NCBI GenBank assembly: GCA_903866255.1
Contig: CAIPMW010000076.1
Span: 1-64,000 of the forward strand
Reading direction: 5' to 3'
Source of the DNA: an uncultured Chlorobiaceae bacterium
Lineage (GTDB): Bacteria > Bacteroidota > Chlorobiia > Chlorobiales > Chlorobiaceae
DNA length: 64,000 nt
The notes under the pieces were generated by a model, which saw only the letters and a list, made by a program, of their open reading frames with translations, was not told the origin of the DNA and did not search any database. Positions 9,990 through 18,660 of the stretch are shown here, piece after piece (position 1 is the stretch's first letter; every line of letters starts with the position of its first letter). The position numbers were made by a program, and so were the translations under genes.

Positions 9990-10176
9990 TTAAATAACCC
10001 TTTCTTTTTAAGAGATAATAAAAACTGAATGGTAAAATACTTTTCAACAGTAATAATTGAAATATAAACTGATCAAAAATTATGTTTAAAAAATAAGTAC
10101 AAGACAATGTCATATCAGAAAAAACAGAAAAATAATGTACTGGATCTTCTGATAAAAATTCAGAGCAAGCCTTCAA
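9976..10176 (-). CDS. Small hypothetical protein bridging hsdS and the OLD gene
   Basis: Overlaps both neighbours on the same strand; no recognised family. Confidence 0.35.
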   Translation of the reverse strand: MKACSEFLSEDPVHYFSVFSDMTLSCTYFLNIIFDQFIFQLLLLKSILPFSFYYLLKRKGYLNEID

Positions 10177-11396
10177 CTCACTCGTATCTTTCCGGTTAAT
10201 AGATTATGCATAATGCCATGCTTGATCTTGCGAGCTTTTACAAGCTTTACTTCCAGCACTTCAATTTCGGAGTCCATATCCATCAGGATCTCAGCGATAG
10301 CACTTTGTTCTTTGGAATCTACCGGCAAATAAATTGCAAAGGCCTTTACATCTGCTGAGTTCACAGAGTCAAAAGTCGATCCTTTAGAAAGCCTTGCCCA
10401 ACTTGGTTCTTGAGCTATAAGGTAATGATAAATAAAATGATTAGCCGACCGAATTGCACATACTCCACGCCCAAGACATACATCAAAAACTGCACGAGAA
10501 ACTTCCCCGACAGGAGCACGAACAGACATCAGTATATCTCCACATTTGCCATTTCTGGTAACATCACTCGTAAAGACTCTTATTATAGTCTGGCGATCAA
10601 CGATATCAGCATTTCCCTGAATTAACGGCAAACCAGTACCTTTGGTATTGTAATTGATCGAAGTTGGAGACTGTCCCATTATGACCTCTGCTACATCCCC
10701 CAACTTCTTCACCTCCCACTCCCCGCTAAAACCCGGCAGGCGTTTTTTGCCGGTGAGCAGTTCCTGCATGGCACCTTGTTTGATTTGGCGTTTTTTGGTG
10801 ATGAGTTTCTCAAGGGATTCAATGAGGGCATCCGCATCGCTCAAGGCTTCGGAAATGGCTGCTTGTTCGGCTTTGGTGGGAGGAAAAGCTAACAGGATAT
10901 TTTGAACTGTTATCAAACTCATTCCTGCCTTCGCCCCAGAATCCGTTAACGCACGAAATAGTTTTTGCGGCTTATCGGAAGCTAAAAAGTAAGCGACAAA
11001 TTTTGGGCTGATTGTTGACGCATCGAATCGCACTAATGCAATATGCTGATTGATGTAAGCAGGTTTTGGAACATCGGGAGAAACATAGCTGATAATTCCA
11101 ATATCAGCCGTAATTGAGATCAAGACATCATCATCATGAAGCTGTGTCCGTGTACCTTCACTGGCATCTTTTGGCAGATTTACCAACCGCAGATCCTTTA
11201 AATCCAAAAAGATGGAAGTTCTGACAAGATTGGTTATTCGGATAAACGGGGCACCTCGATCTGAATAAAATTCAGCCCAACCACGTGAGCCACTCGTTAT
11301 AAAAGGCTTCAACTCTCCAATTCTCCTCACCTCCCAATCCTCAGGAATAACCCCAACCTCAGTCAGCTTATAGCCGTTTTTCACCTCAGCACTCAT
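10173..11396 (-). CDS. hsdS: Type I restriction-modification specificity subunit
   Basis: GYKLTEVGVIPEDWEVRRIGEL...; two TRD/conserved repeats (KKRQIKQGAMQELLTGKKRLPGF; KARKIKHGIMHNLLTGKIR). Confidence 0.95.
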   Translation of the reverse strand: MSAEVKNGYKLTEVGVIPEDWEVRRIGELKPFITSGSRGWAEFYSDRGAPFIRITNLVRTSIFLDLKDLRLVNLPKDASEGTRTQLHDDDVLISITADIGIISYVSPDVPKPAYINQHIALVRFDASTISPKFVAYFLASDKPQKLFRALTDSGAKAGMSLITVQNILLAFPPTKAEQAAISEALSDADALIESLEKLITKKRQIKQGAMQELLTGKKRLPGFSGEWEVKKLGDVAEVIMGQSPTSINYNTKGTGLPLIQGNADIVDRQTIIRVFTSDVTRNGKCGDILMSVRAPVGEVSRAVFDVCLGRGVCAIRSANHFIYHYLIAQEPSWARLSKGSTFDSVNSADVKAFAIYLPVDSKEQSAIAEILMDMDSEIEVLEVKLVKARKIKHGIMHNLLTGKIRVS

Positions 11397-12247
11397 GCAT
11401 GCCCCTCCATTCCGGTGCCTGCCGGGAGTAAACGAACAGGCACTGCGGTAAGGGTTTGCATCTGACGAATGGCGATCTGATTGAGCCGTTTCAGTCGGTC
11501 GCCCTGCGCAAGGTTCATGCGAATAAACTCCGCATTCATCCCTTCAATGTTGGCAAGTACGAGCAACTGCTCCACAGAGGCATGGTCGCGCATGTTGCCG
11601 TCAAGTTTTGGATTGGCATCACGCCACTCTTTCGCGGTCAGGCCAAAGAGGGAAACATTGAGGATGTCAGCCTCATTAGCGTAGGTGATGGCTGCCTGCG
11701 CAGGTGTGATTTCCGCTGGGATGAGATGGTCGCGGATGGCATCAGTATGAATCCGGTAGTTCAGTTTTGAGAGTGTACGGTTAAGGTTCCATGAGAGAGA
11801 AAGTCGCCGGTTTTCGTCATCCTTGAGATGCTGGAACTCCTTGATAAGGTAGAGCTTGAATTCGACGGAGATCCATGAGGCGAACTCAAAGGCAATATCC
11901 TTATGAGCGTAGGTGCCGCCATAACGGCCAGATTTCGAAGTAACTCCAAGAGCATTAGTAGCTTCTATCCAGCGTTGAGGCGAGAGAACAAAGTAATTGC
12001 TGCCCGCTTCAGTTTTAAACCTCTCGAATTCGAGAGGTTTAAAACTTGGATTGCTCAATATTTCCCAAAGTCCGAGAAATTCAATCGTACTTCGGCTGCG
12101 CATCCAGTTATTGATGATGGCAAACGGTTCCCGTGCATTTCGATACCGGGCAATATCCGTTAAAGAGATGTAATCTTCATTACTTTGTGAAAGCACGGTA
12201 ATGGCTACACCCTGTACTTCAATAATTGATTTTGTTGATTTACTCAT
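11393..12247 (-). CDS. KilA-N domain protein
   Basis: DYISLTDIARYRNAREPFAIINNWMRSRSTIEFLGLWE...GRYGGTYAHKDIAFEFASWISVEFKLYLIKEFQHLK. Confidence 0.9.
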   Translation of the reverse strand: MSKSTKSIIEVQGVAITVLSQSNEDYISLTDIARYRNAREPFAIINNWMRSRSTIEFLGLWEILSNPSFKPLEFERFKTEAGSNYFVLSPQRWIEATNALGVTSKSGRYGGTYAHKDIAFEFASWISVEFKLYLIKEFQHLKDDENRRLSLSWNLNRTLSKLNYRIHTDAIRDHLIPAEITPAQAAITYANEADILNVSLFGLTAKEWRDANPKLDGNMRDHASVEQLLVLANIEGMNAEFIRMNLAQGDRLKRLNQIAIRQMQTLTAVPVRLLPAGTGMEGHA

Positions 12248-14646
12248 AGCTCCATCCCCATTCGTTTAAGATGCTCATTCACCTTCGCCTCCAGCTCGGC
12301 GACCTTGCTGTTCACCTCGGGTAAGGGCATTTCGTAGCGCTCGGCAAGCTCTTTCACCCGGCGGGTCAGGGTCTGGCTGATGCGATCCATCTCACCGTGA
12401 ATGGCGGCAGCAATTGTAGCGAGCCATTTATCGTCAACAACCAGCGTTTTGACCTCCTCTTCGCTCAATGAGGGATATTCGGCATAAGCGAGCTGGTCAA
12501 GGTTGGCCTCAGCCTCCTTGTGCGACCTCTTCAGGTCGGCTTCGTCGCCTGAAAGTTGCAGCCACTCGCGGAGCAGATCGGCCTCATCTTTGCTCTCCCT
12601 CTCCCCTTTGATCTCCTTCAACCGCGCCGTAACACTTGCCCTGTTCACCTTGTCCAGTCCTGAAAAAACACCCTCCTCCCCGCCGTGCTCCTCTTCAAGT
12701 TCTGTGATGCGGGCCGTGAGGCTTTCGAGTTCAGCCTCAAGCCGGGTGATGGCTTCCTGCTCTTCGGCAAAGTAGCGGGCGATAACAAACTGCCTGGGCA
12801 CAAGGTCGCAGGCCCAGCCTTTGTCAACCTCCTTCCCTTTGCTGTTCTTCACCAGAAGGCGAGAGGTTTCAGCTCTCCATCCATCGGCGGCGATGAGATA
12901 GCAGTCATCCTGCATGGTCTCCGTCCAGTAGTCCATCAGGTGCTGGTAAACGTGATAGTTGTCGATCAGCGGCTTGCCGGTGTAGTGGGTGAGCAGCTCT
13001 TCGGAGAGTTCCTGAATCAGCGCCTTGGGATGAAACGCGGGCTGAAGATTTTTGAGCCTGAGGGTAGCGCTCTCCTGCCACTCGGCAAAGAGGCTGTTCA
13101 TGCTCTCGATGAAGGTGACGAACTCCGGATGGTTGTAGATGGTACTCTTGATGGTGCCCTTCGGGATAACAAGATCAAGGTAGCCAGGACGATTGGCCTT
13201 GAAGAGGGTTTGGCGAAGCTCCGGGCAAACCTCCCAGTAGGGCTGAAGACCATCAACATCGGAGCAGGGGATTCCGCCGCGAAGGTGGCCTTCGATATCC
13301 TGAATATCCTCTGCCACCTGGTTGTCGATGTAGCGCGGAAGGTTGAGGTTGAACTCGTTTTTCTCAATCTCCTCAATGCTGACCATCCGGGAGTATTTCG
13401 GGATCTCAAGCTGCCTGGTGAAAACATCAACAATTTTGTGAAGATCCATGTCGCGCAGGCGGTTCTTGGGGCCATCCTTCATGTACCCTGCGCTGGCATC
13501 AATCATAAAGATGCCTTTGCGGGCATGAGCATCTTTTTTGTCGATCACGATAATGCAGGCGGGGATACCGGTACCGTAAAAGAGGTTGGCCGGAAGACCG
13601 ATGATGCCCTTGATGTAGCCCATCCTGATGAGTTTGCGGCGAATATCGCCCTCGGCATTACCCCGAAAGAGCACACCGTGCGGCAGAATGCAGGCTCCCT
13701 TGCCGGTGCTTTTAAGCGAGCGGATAATGTGGAGCAGGTAGGCGTAATCTCCCTGTTTGGCTGGCGGAACACCGAAATGCCGGAACCGGCCATGCGTATC
13801 GTTCAGGGGATCAATCCCCTTGCTCCAGCTCTTGTCGCTGAAGGGGGGATTGGCGACGACATAGTCAAAGGTTTTGAGATCGCCCAGATCGGCATCAAAA
13901 AAGAGGGGATTGGCCAACGTGTTACCCTGCTTGATTTCCGCTGTGGGATTGTTGTGCAGAATCATGTTCATGCGGGCAAGGCCGGAGGTGGCGGCATCCT
14001 TTTCCTGACCATAGAGCGTAACCCGGGCGGTTGCTTCATCACCCACCTTCAGAAGGAGCGATCCCGAGCCGCAGGCGGGATCGTACACCGTGGTGTTATT
14101 GGTGGTGGGGGCATCGTGAATACCGACAATTCTGGCCATAATGCGGCTCACCTCGGCAGGGGTGTAGAACTGCCCTTTGCTTTTGCCGCTCTCGGTGGCA
14201 AAGTGGCGCATCAGATACTCGTAGGCATCGCCGAGAATATCGTCCCCCTCTGCTCGATTTTTGGAGAAATCAAGCACCGGATTCTCAAAAATGGCGATGA
14301 GGTTGGTGAGCGTATCGACCTTGTCCTTGCCGCTGCCAAGCTTGGTGTCGTCGTTGAAGTCCGGCATATCGGAGAGCTTGTTGGCGCTCGCCAGCGGCCC
14401 GAGAATCTTTTTATTGATCTGGTCGCCAATGTCGGTTTTGCCTTTGAGGGCAACCATATCCCTGAAGCTTGCCCCCTCGGGAATGGTTATGGGAGCATAG
14501 AGCACACCGGCATATTTGTCGCTGATATATTTGACAAAAAGCAGGACAAGCACATAGTCTTTATACTGGCTGGCATCCATGCCGCCGCGCAGTTCGTCAC
14601 AACTTTGCCACAGGGAGGAGTAGAGTTCAGATTTTTTGAGGGGCAT
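12244..14646 (-). CDS. hsdM: Type I restriction-modification methyltransferase subunit
   Basis: SxxLWxxCDELRGGMDASQYKDYVLVLLFVKYISDKY; GQFYTPAEVSRIMARIV; YDPACGSGSLLLKV; FDYVVANPPFS. Confidence 0.95.
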   Translation of the reverse strand: MPLKKSELYSSLWQSCDELRGGMDASQYKDYVLVLLFVKYISDKYAGVLYAPITIPEGASFRDMVALKGKTDIGDQINKKILGPLASANKLSDMPDFNDDTKLGSGKDKVDTLTNLIAIFENPVLDFSKNRAEGDDILGDAYEYLMRHFATESGKSKGQFYTPAEVSRIMARIVGIHDAPTTNNTTVYDPACGSGSLLLKVGDEATARVTLYGQEKDAATSGLARMNMILHNNPTAEIKQGNTLANPLFFDADLGDLKTFDYVVANPPFSDKSWSKGIDPLNDTHGRFRHFGVPPAKQGDYAYLLHIIRSLKSTGKGACILPHGVLFRGNAEGDIRRKLIRMGYIKGIIGLPANLFYGTGIPACIIVIDKKDAHARKGIFMIDASAGYMKDGPKNRLRDMDLHKIVDVFTRQLEIPKYSRMVSIEEIEKNEFNLNLPRYIDNQVAEDIQDIEGHLRGGIPCSDVDGLQPYWEVCPELRQTLFKANRPGYLDLVIPKGTIKSTIYNHPEFVTFIESMNSLFAEWQESATLRLKNLQPAFHPKALIQELSEELLTHYTGKPLIDNYHVYQHLMDYWTETMQDDCYLIAADGWRAETSRLLVKNSKGKEVDKGWACDLVPRQFVIARYFAEEQEAITRLEAELESLTARITELEEEHGGEEGVFSGLDKVNRASVTARLKEIKGERESKDEADLLREWLQLSGDEADLKRSHKEAEANLDQLAYAEYPSLSEEEVKTLVVDDKWLATIAAAIHGEMDRISQTLTRRVKELAERYEMPLPEVNSKVAELEAKVNEHLKRMGMEL

Positions 14647-14763
14647 GGGTTATCGCAAGTACTGTTAGCATCAATTGAGATTTCCGGGACTGCTCTACCA
14701 GGAGAGGGAAAGGAGACGTAAAAGAATATAGCAGAAACGTTCAGGAAAGGAAAAACGTGAGGT

Positions 14764-14860
14764 GAGGTGTTGCTCAAGCGGCAACAAATTGGCTTGCCAT
14801 GAGACTACCAGAGCCTTCTGGCAGTGAAAGTTTTTTGAATGAATACGCCTCTTGAACACG
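14764..14860. repeat. Left copy of imperfect direct repeat flanking higBA
   Basis: ttgctcaagcggcaacaaattggcttgccatgagactaccagagccttctggc compared with 15668 onward. Confidence 0.7.
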
Positions 14861-14933
14861 AAGGCGTAAAATATTTTTGTAAAATGTAATTAATTTTCGA
14901 TTATTGTATAAATATAAGAGAAAAGGATTATTG

Positions 14934-15236
14934 ATGGTCATTATCAAAAAATCTGTTTTAAACAGTTTCGGGGCAAAATGCCCTGATGCGATACCATCAT
15001 TGAATGAATGGTATGCCAAGGTAAAAGCAGCCGACTGGAAGAACCATGCAGAGTTGAAAACAATGTTTCTGTCTGCGGACTATATCACAAACGAACGGTA
15101 TGTTTTCAACATCAAAGGAAATCATTACCGGATCGTTGTGAGGATTCGATTTTCTTCAAGAACGGTTTTCATCAAGTTTATCGGCACCCATAAATCCTAC
15201 GACAGCATTGACCCTGCGACGATTGAGCAACAGTAA
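14934..15236 (+). CDS. higB: HigB-type toxin
   Basis: KCPDAIPSLNEWYAKVKAADWKNHAELK..FNIKGNHYRIVVRIRFSSRTVFIKFIGTHKSYDSID. Confidence 0.85.
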   Translation: MVIIKKSVLNSFGAKCPDAIPSLNEWYAKVKAADWKNHAELKTMFLSADYITNERYVFNIKGNHYRIVVRIRFSSRTVFIKFIGTHKSYDSIDPATIEQQ

Positions 15237-15239
15237 AAA

Positions 15240-15632
15240 GTGGAGATGACAATGGAAATAAGCACAGCAGCACAATATGAACAAGCCCTCAGGGAAATTG
15301 AAGCATTGATGAATGCTTTCAGTGACGGAGAAAACACGATTAACGATTCAAAAATTGGTGACTTGGCAAAAACAATTGAGGAGTATGAAGATCGTCATGT
15401 TGTTATGCCCATGCCTCTGGTGATCAAAAAACCGGAAACTGTGCCTGACGTGATTGAACTCAAAATGTTCGAGAAAAAAATGAAGCGTAAGGATATGGCA
15501 AAACTGCTGGGAATCACCGATACACGCCTTTCGGAGGTCATGCATGGCAAGCGCAAGATCAATATGGAACTGGCAAAACGGCTTTACAATACCTTGGGTG
15601 TTGACCCAAAGTTTATCCTTGAAAAATCATAA
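15240..15632 (+). CDS. higA: HigA-type HTH antitoxin
   Basis: MKRKDMAKLLGITDTRLSEVMHGKRKINMELAKRLYNTLGVDPKFIL. Confidence 0.85.
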   Translation: MEMTMEISTAAQYEQALREIEALMNAFSDGENTINDSKIGDLAKTIEEYEDRHVVMPMPLVIKKPETVPDVIELKMFEKKMKRKDMAKLLGITDTRLSEVMHGKRKINMELAKRLYNTLGVDPKFILEKS

Positions 15633-15664
15633 TCCAAAATTGAGGGACGAGCGTTGTCATTAAA

Positions 15665-15765
15665 AGATGTGATGTATTGCTCAAGCCACAACAAACTGGC
15701 CTGCAATGAGACCACCACAGCCTCTTGGCGCTGTAAGTATTTTGAACAAAAAGCTGGCTCCTGGA
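15665..15765. repeat. Right copy of imperfect direct repeat flanking higBA
   Basis: ttgctcaagccacaacaaactggcctgcaatgagaccaccacagcctcttggc. Confidence 0.7.
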
Positions 15766-15773
15766 GGTAGGAT

Positions 15774-16030
15774 AGTGGTCATTGCAATACCTCCCAATGA
15801 CCGCCAATGCTTGCGCCAACATGACGAATGAGCCCTTATGACTTCATTTTATTAATGTGATATTTGATGCCGTTCGCGCTGACACCTAACTCTGCCGCCA
15901 ACAAACGCTGCGTTATGGATGGTTGTATTTTCAGCAAAGCAAGTATTTTTTTCGGGGTTGCTTTACCGGTAGGTCTGCCGGTAGTCTCCCCTAAAAACTG
16001 TTCGGAAAGAAAATAAATACTGTCCACCAT
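15774..16030 (-). pseudogene. Fragment of AlbA/HATPase_c_4 C-terminus plus start of hsdR (copy of 31591-31872)
   Basis: FLGETTGRPTGKATPKKILALLKIQPSITQRLLAAELGVSANGIKYHINKMKS matches ORF 31593-32957 with fewer hinge repeats. Confidence 0.8.
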
Positions 16031-16326
16031 AGCCCTGACTTGGAAAGAAAGGCACGGATTCTGCAAAGGTGGCGGGCTGCATGACCATCAAATGGGAGCA
16101 ATAAATAATTTCGGGAGATGGCGGTGACGAGAGTGAAAGGTTCCACTTTACTCGTATTCAAACAGACTGACAGCTTTCTTCTTCATCCAAAGGAAATAAG
16201 TGTGTTTTTTGAAACCAAAAAACAATGGTTGAGAAGTGTAATTTTGCTTATTCCCTGATTCCACACTTGATGTTTTGACAAAATCTGCATATTTTGAGCC
16301 AGAAAAACATGTAACGAGATGAGATA

Positions 16327-16632
16327 ATGCCAAAAATATTCGAATATTTAGGGATTCTGATTTTCTTCTATTCAAATGAGCATGAGCCGATTCATGTCCA
16401 TGCAAAAAAAGGAGAGTTTGAAAGTAAAGCAGAATTCTCTATAGTTAATGGAGAAATCTCGGAGATAAAGATTAAAAATATTTCAGAAGCACCACCACTA
16501 AAAGGAAAAGACCTTAAAGATTTTGAGGCTTTTCTTGAGAAATATGCTGAGAAAATAGTTGAGAAATGGATTAGCTATTTTGTTTATCATAAGGATGTTG
16601 AGTTTGAAAAAATTACAAAAAGAGTCAAATGA
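16327..16632 (+). CDS. DUF4160 domain protein
   Basis: MPKIFEYLGILIFFYSNEHEPIHVHAKKGEFESKAEF. Confidence 0.85.
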   Translation: MPKIFEYLGILIFFYSNEHEPIHVHAKKGEFESKAEFSIVNGEISEIKIKNISEAPPLKGKDLKDFEAFLEKYAEKIVEKWISYFVYHKDVEFEKITKRVK

Positions 16633-16919
16633 GAATAATTGTTGACTATAAAGACTCACCGTCTGGATTTAACCAGATAAAAATTGATTCTGCAAGATAT
16701 TTGTCCGATTATGCAATTCGGATAAGATTTAACGATGGTAATGAAAGACTTGTTGATTTCAAACCTTTTTTATCAAAATCGCTTCATCCATCGATTAAGA
16801 AATACTTGGACGAAAGTAAATTCTCCAACTTTTCATTGACTGATGGGAATTTGAACTGGAATGATTACGATTTGATTTTTCCAATTTCTGACTTGTATAA
16901 AGGACAGATCAAGGCATAA
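16629..16919 (+). CDS. DUF2442 domain protein
   Basis: SARYLSDYAIRIRFNDGNERLVDFKPFL...LTDGNLNWNDYDLIFPISDLY. Confidence 0.8.
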   Translation: MRIIVDYKDSPSGFNQIKIDSARYLSDYAIRIRFNDGNERLVDFKPFLSKSLHPSIKKYLDESKFSNFSLTDGNLNWNDYDLIFPISDLYKGQIKA

Positions 16920-17095
16920 TCCACGAAACCACAACACATGGTATAGTGGCAGGTTTCATTGGGTTCCGAGTTTTTGGTACGTAAAAAGGTCGGTGAAAAC
17001 TGATAGGAAATCGATGCGTAATCCCGCACGAACTCAAAGTCGCTGGCTCTTGATTGCGGACATTTGCTATATCTAACATCAAAAGGTGATGATGA

Positions 17096-17317
17096 ATGGA
17101 CGCCGTATTAGTTGAAAAAGAGGCATTAAGACTCACTCTCACGGAAAGGGCATTACTTGCTGACCATCTTCTACAGACGTTGGGAAGCGAGGATAAAGCC
17201 GTCATGAAGGCGTGGTCAGACGAGGCTGAACGTCGTCGCGGGTTGTTTATCAACGGTGAAATTGAAGCGTTTGATGGCAAATCAGTTGTTGATGCCCTTC
17301 GAAAAAGATTGAGATGA
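17096..17317 (+). CDS. Addiction module antitoxin (CHP02574-like)
   Basis: EALRLTLTERALLADHLLQTLG..VMKAWSDEAERRRGLFINGEIEAFDG. Confidence 0.85.
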   Translation: MDAVLVEKEALRLTLTERALLADHLLQTLGSEDKAVMKAWSDEAERRRGLFINGEIEAFDGKSVVDALRKRLR

Positions 17318-17595
17318 AATATCGCATAATCTCGCTTGCTTCTGAGGATTTGGCAGGGGCTGTGAAATATTATGAGGCTCAATGTGAAGGCCTTGTGGCT
17401 GATTTTCTTGATGAATTTGAAGCATCGTTGGAGAGAATATGCCATTGCCCTGACGCATGGATGGCAGTTAGCCATAACCATCGCAGGCATCTTTTTCGCC
17501 GATTCCCCTATGCTGTACTTTACTACAATGCCGGGAACGAGATCATTGTCTCAGGTGTGATGAATCTGCGGATGGACCCAGAAAAGCAGAGGTAA
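17314..17595 (+). CDS. RelE/ParE family toxin
   Basis: YRIISLASEDLAGAVKYYEAQCEGLVADFLDEFEASLERI...HLFRRFPYAVLYYNAGNEIIVSGVMNLRMDPE. Confidence 0.85.
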   Translation: MKYRIISLASEDLAGAVKYYEAQCEGLVADFLDEFEASLERICHCPDAWMAVSHNHRRHLFRRFPYAVLYYNAGNEIIVSGVMNLRMDPEKQR

Positions 17596-17699
17596 AGAAT
17601 TGAGAGAATGTAATCTCAGAGGATTTTCTGCCAGCGCATCTTCAGAAAAGCCTCCAGCGTCATAGCGACGCGTCACTCTCCATCAACGTGGTGCTCCGC

Positions 17700-17812
17700 T
17701 CAATACTCCCACTCCTCATGCTTGACCGGCAGGCGATTGAGATCGTCCCGCAGTGAGCGCCATTTTGGCAACACAATATCGGGCCGTTTGTTGTGCTGCC
17801 CACACCGTATGA
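17700..17812 (-). pseudogene. Fused fragments: internal hsdR piece joined to YgjP-like metallopeptidase C-terminus
   Basis: HNKRPDIV (hsdR QHDKRPDIVL) followed by LPKWRSLRDDLNRLPVKHEEWEY (ORF 27749-28468 C-terminus). Confidence 0.8.
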
Positions 17813-17916
17813 ATCTTATTCGTCGATAATTATGAAAATTACATAAAAATAGCGATTTCACTGCGCTGGGTGTTACTCTTGTTATGGCAAGGCACAACAA
17901 CCGGACCCGTTACCAG

Positions 17917-18560
17917 GTTTCCCCAATGAGAGTTTTTTCTCCTGAAAATAAGTTATGACAGCCATGAGACGAATCTCTTGTGCCAAGTCTTGAATCCCAA
18001 TCTTGAGTGAGGCCAGCAAGTCCTGGGATACTTCAAACGTCATTGTTTCTGTCACATAGTGAAGCTCCTTCACAAAAATCGTTCAAGCGGCATGGAACCA
18101 TCCTGTTTCTTGTTTCAAAGATACTCACTGGTGTGTTGTACTCCATCAAGAGAAAATCAGAGTGTTTCATTCAGAGTACCAATATTGAGCCTGATCTGCA
18201 ACTCCTGAAGAAGCTCTTGCAAAAAATTCAGGAGTAAATTCCAGGAGAGGGAGAAAACATCCAGGCAGAGCACATAAACGGCCTTCAGCTTCATCATCAA
18301 CCACAAAAGTCTCAAATTTGCACTTCAGCCGTGCCCAACAGGAATAGCCTCGTCTCCTGGGAAACATCTGAGCGCATAAATGCAGAGCGGAGCCCGCAGC
18401 ATCCCTGGTAAAAAAGAGAAAAGCCCTCTCGCTCTCAAGAAGCCGGTATTTTTTCCGAAGCTTTTCCGCCGAAAGCGGACAATCGCGCCGCTGGATGCTT
18501 GCCGCTGCGATGGCATGAGGCTCCAAAAAGCCCTGAAGCTTTTCGGCTTGTACGGAACGC
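17917..18560. repeat. Long direct repeat copy A (UPF0175 5' part plus downstream debris)
   Basis: Near-identical to 35463-36060 (tttccccaatgagagttttttctcctgaaaataagttatg...). Confidence 0.85.
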
Positions 18561-18660
18561 ACTCAACCAGACGAAACGTCCTGCCGGGGAAGGCATCAAT
18601 GTTGCGGTCAGCAGTGAAATAATCAACGCTCCTGTTCACAAACTGGAGGCCAGAATCACG
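18420..18660 (-). pseudogene. Frameshifted fragment resembling a THUMP-like methyltransferase C-terminal domain
   Basis: TADRNIDAFPGRTFRLVECVPYKPKSFRAF / LEPHAIAAASIQRRDCPLSAEKLRKKYRL in different frames; related sequence at ~26410-26530; 3' part also at 35940-36060. Confidence 0.45.

Noticed and set aside
12685-14721. 678-aa plus-strand ORF opposite hsdM
   Set aside because: Antisense to a clear hsdM; long open frame is explained by GC-rich codon usage, and the translation shows no recognised motif.
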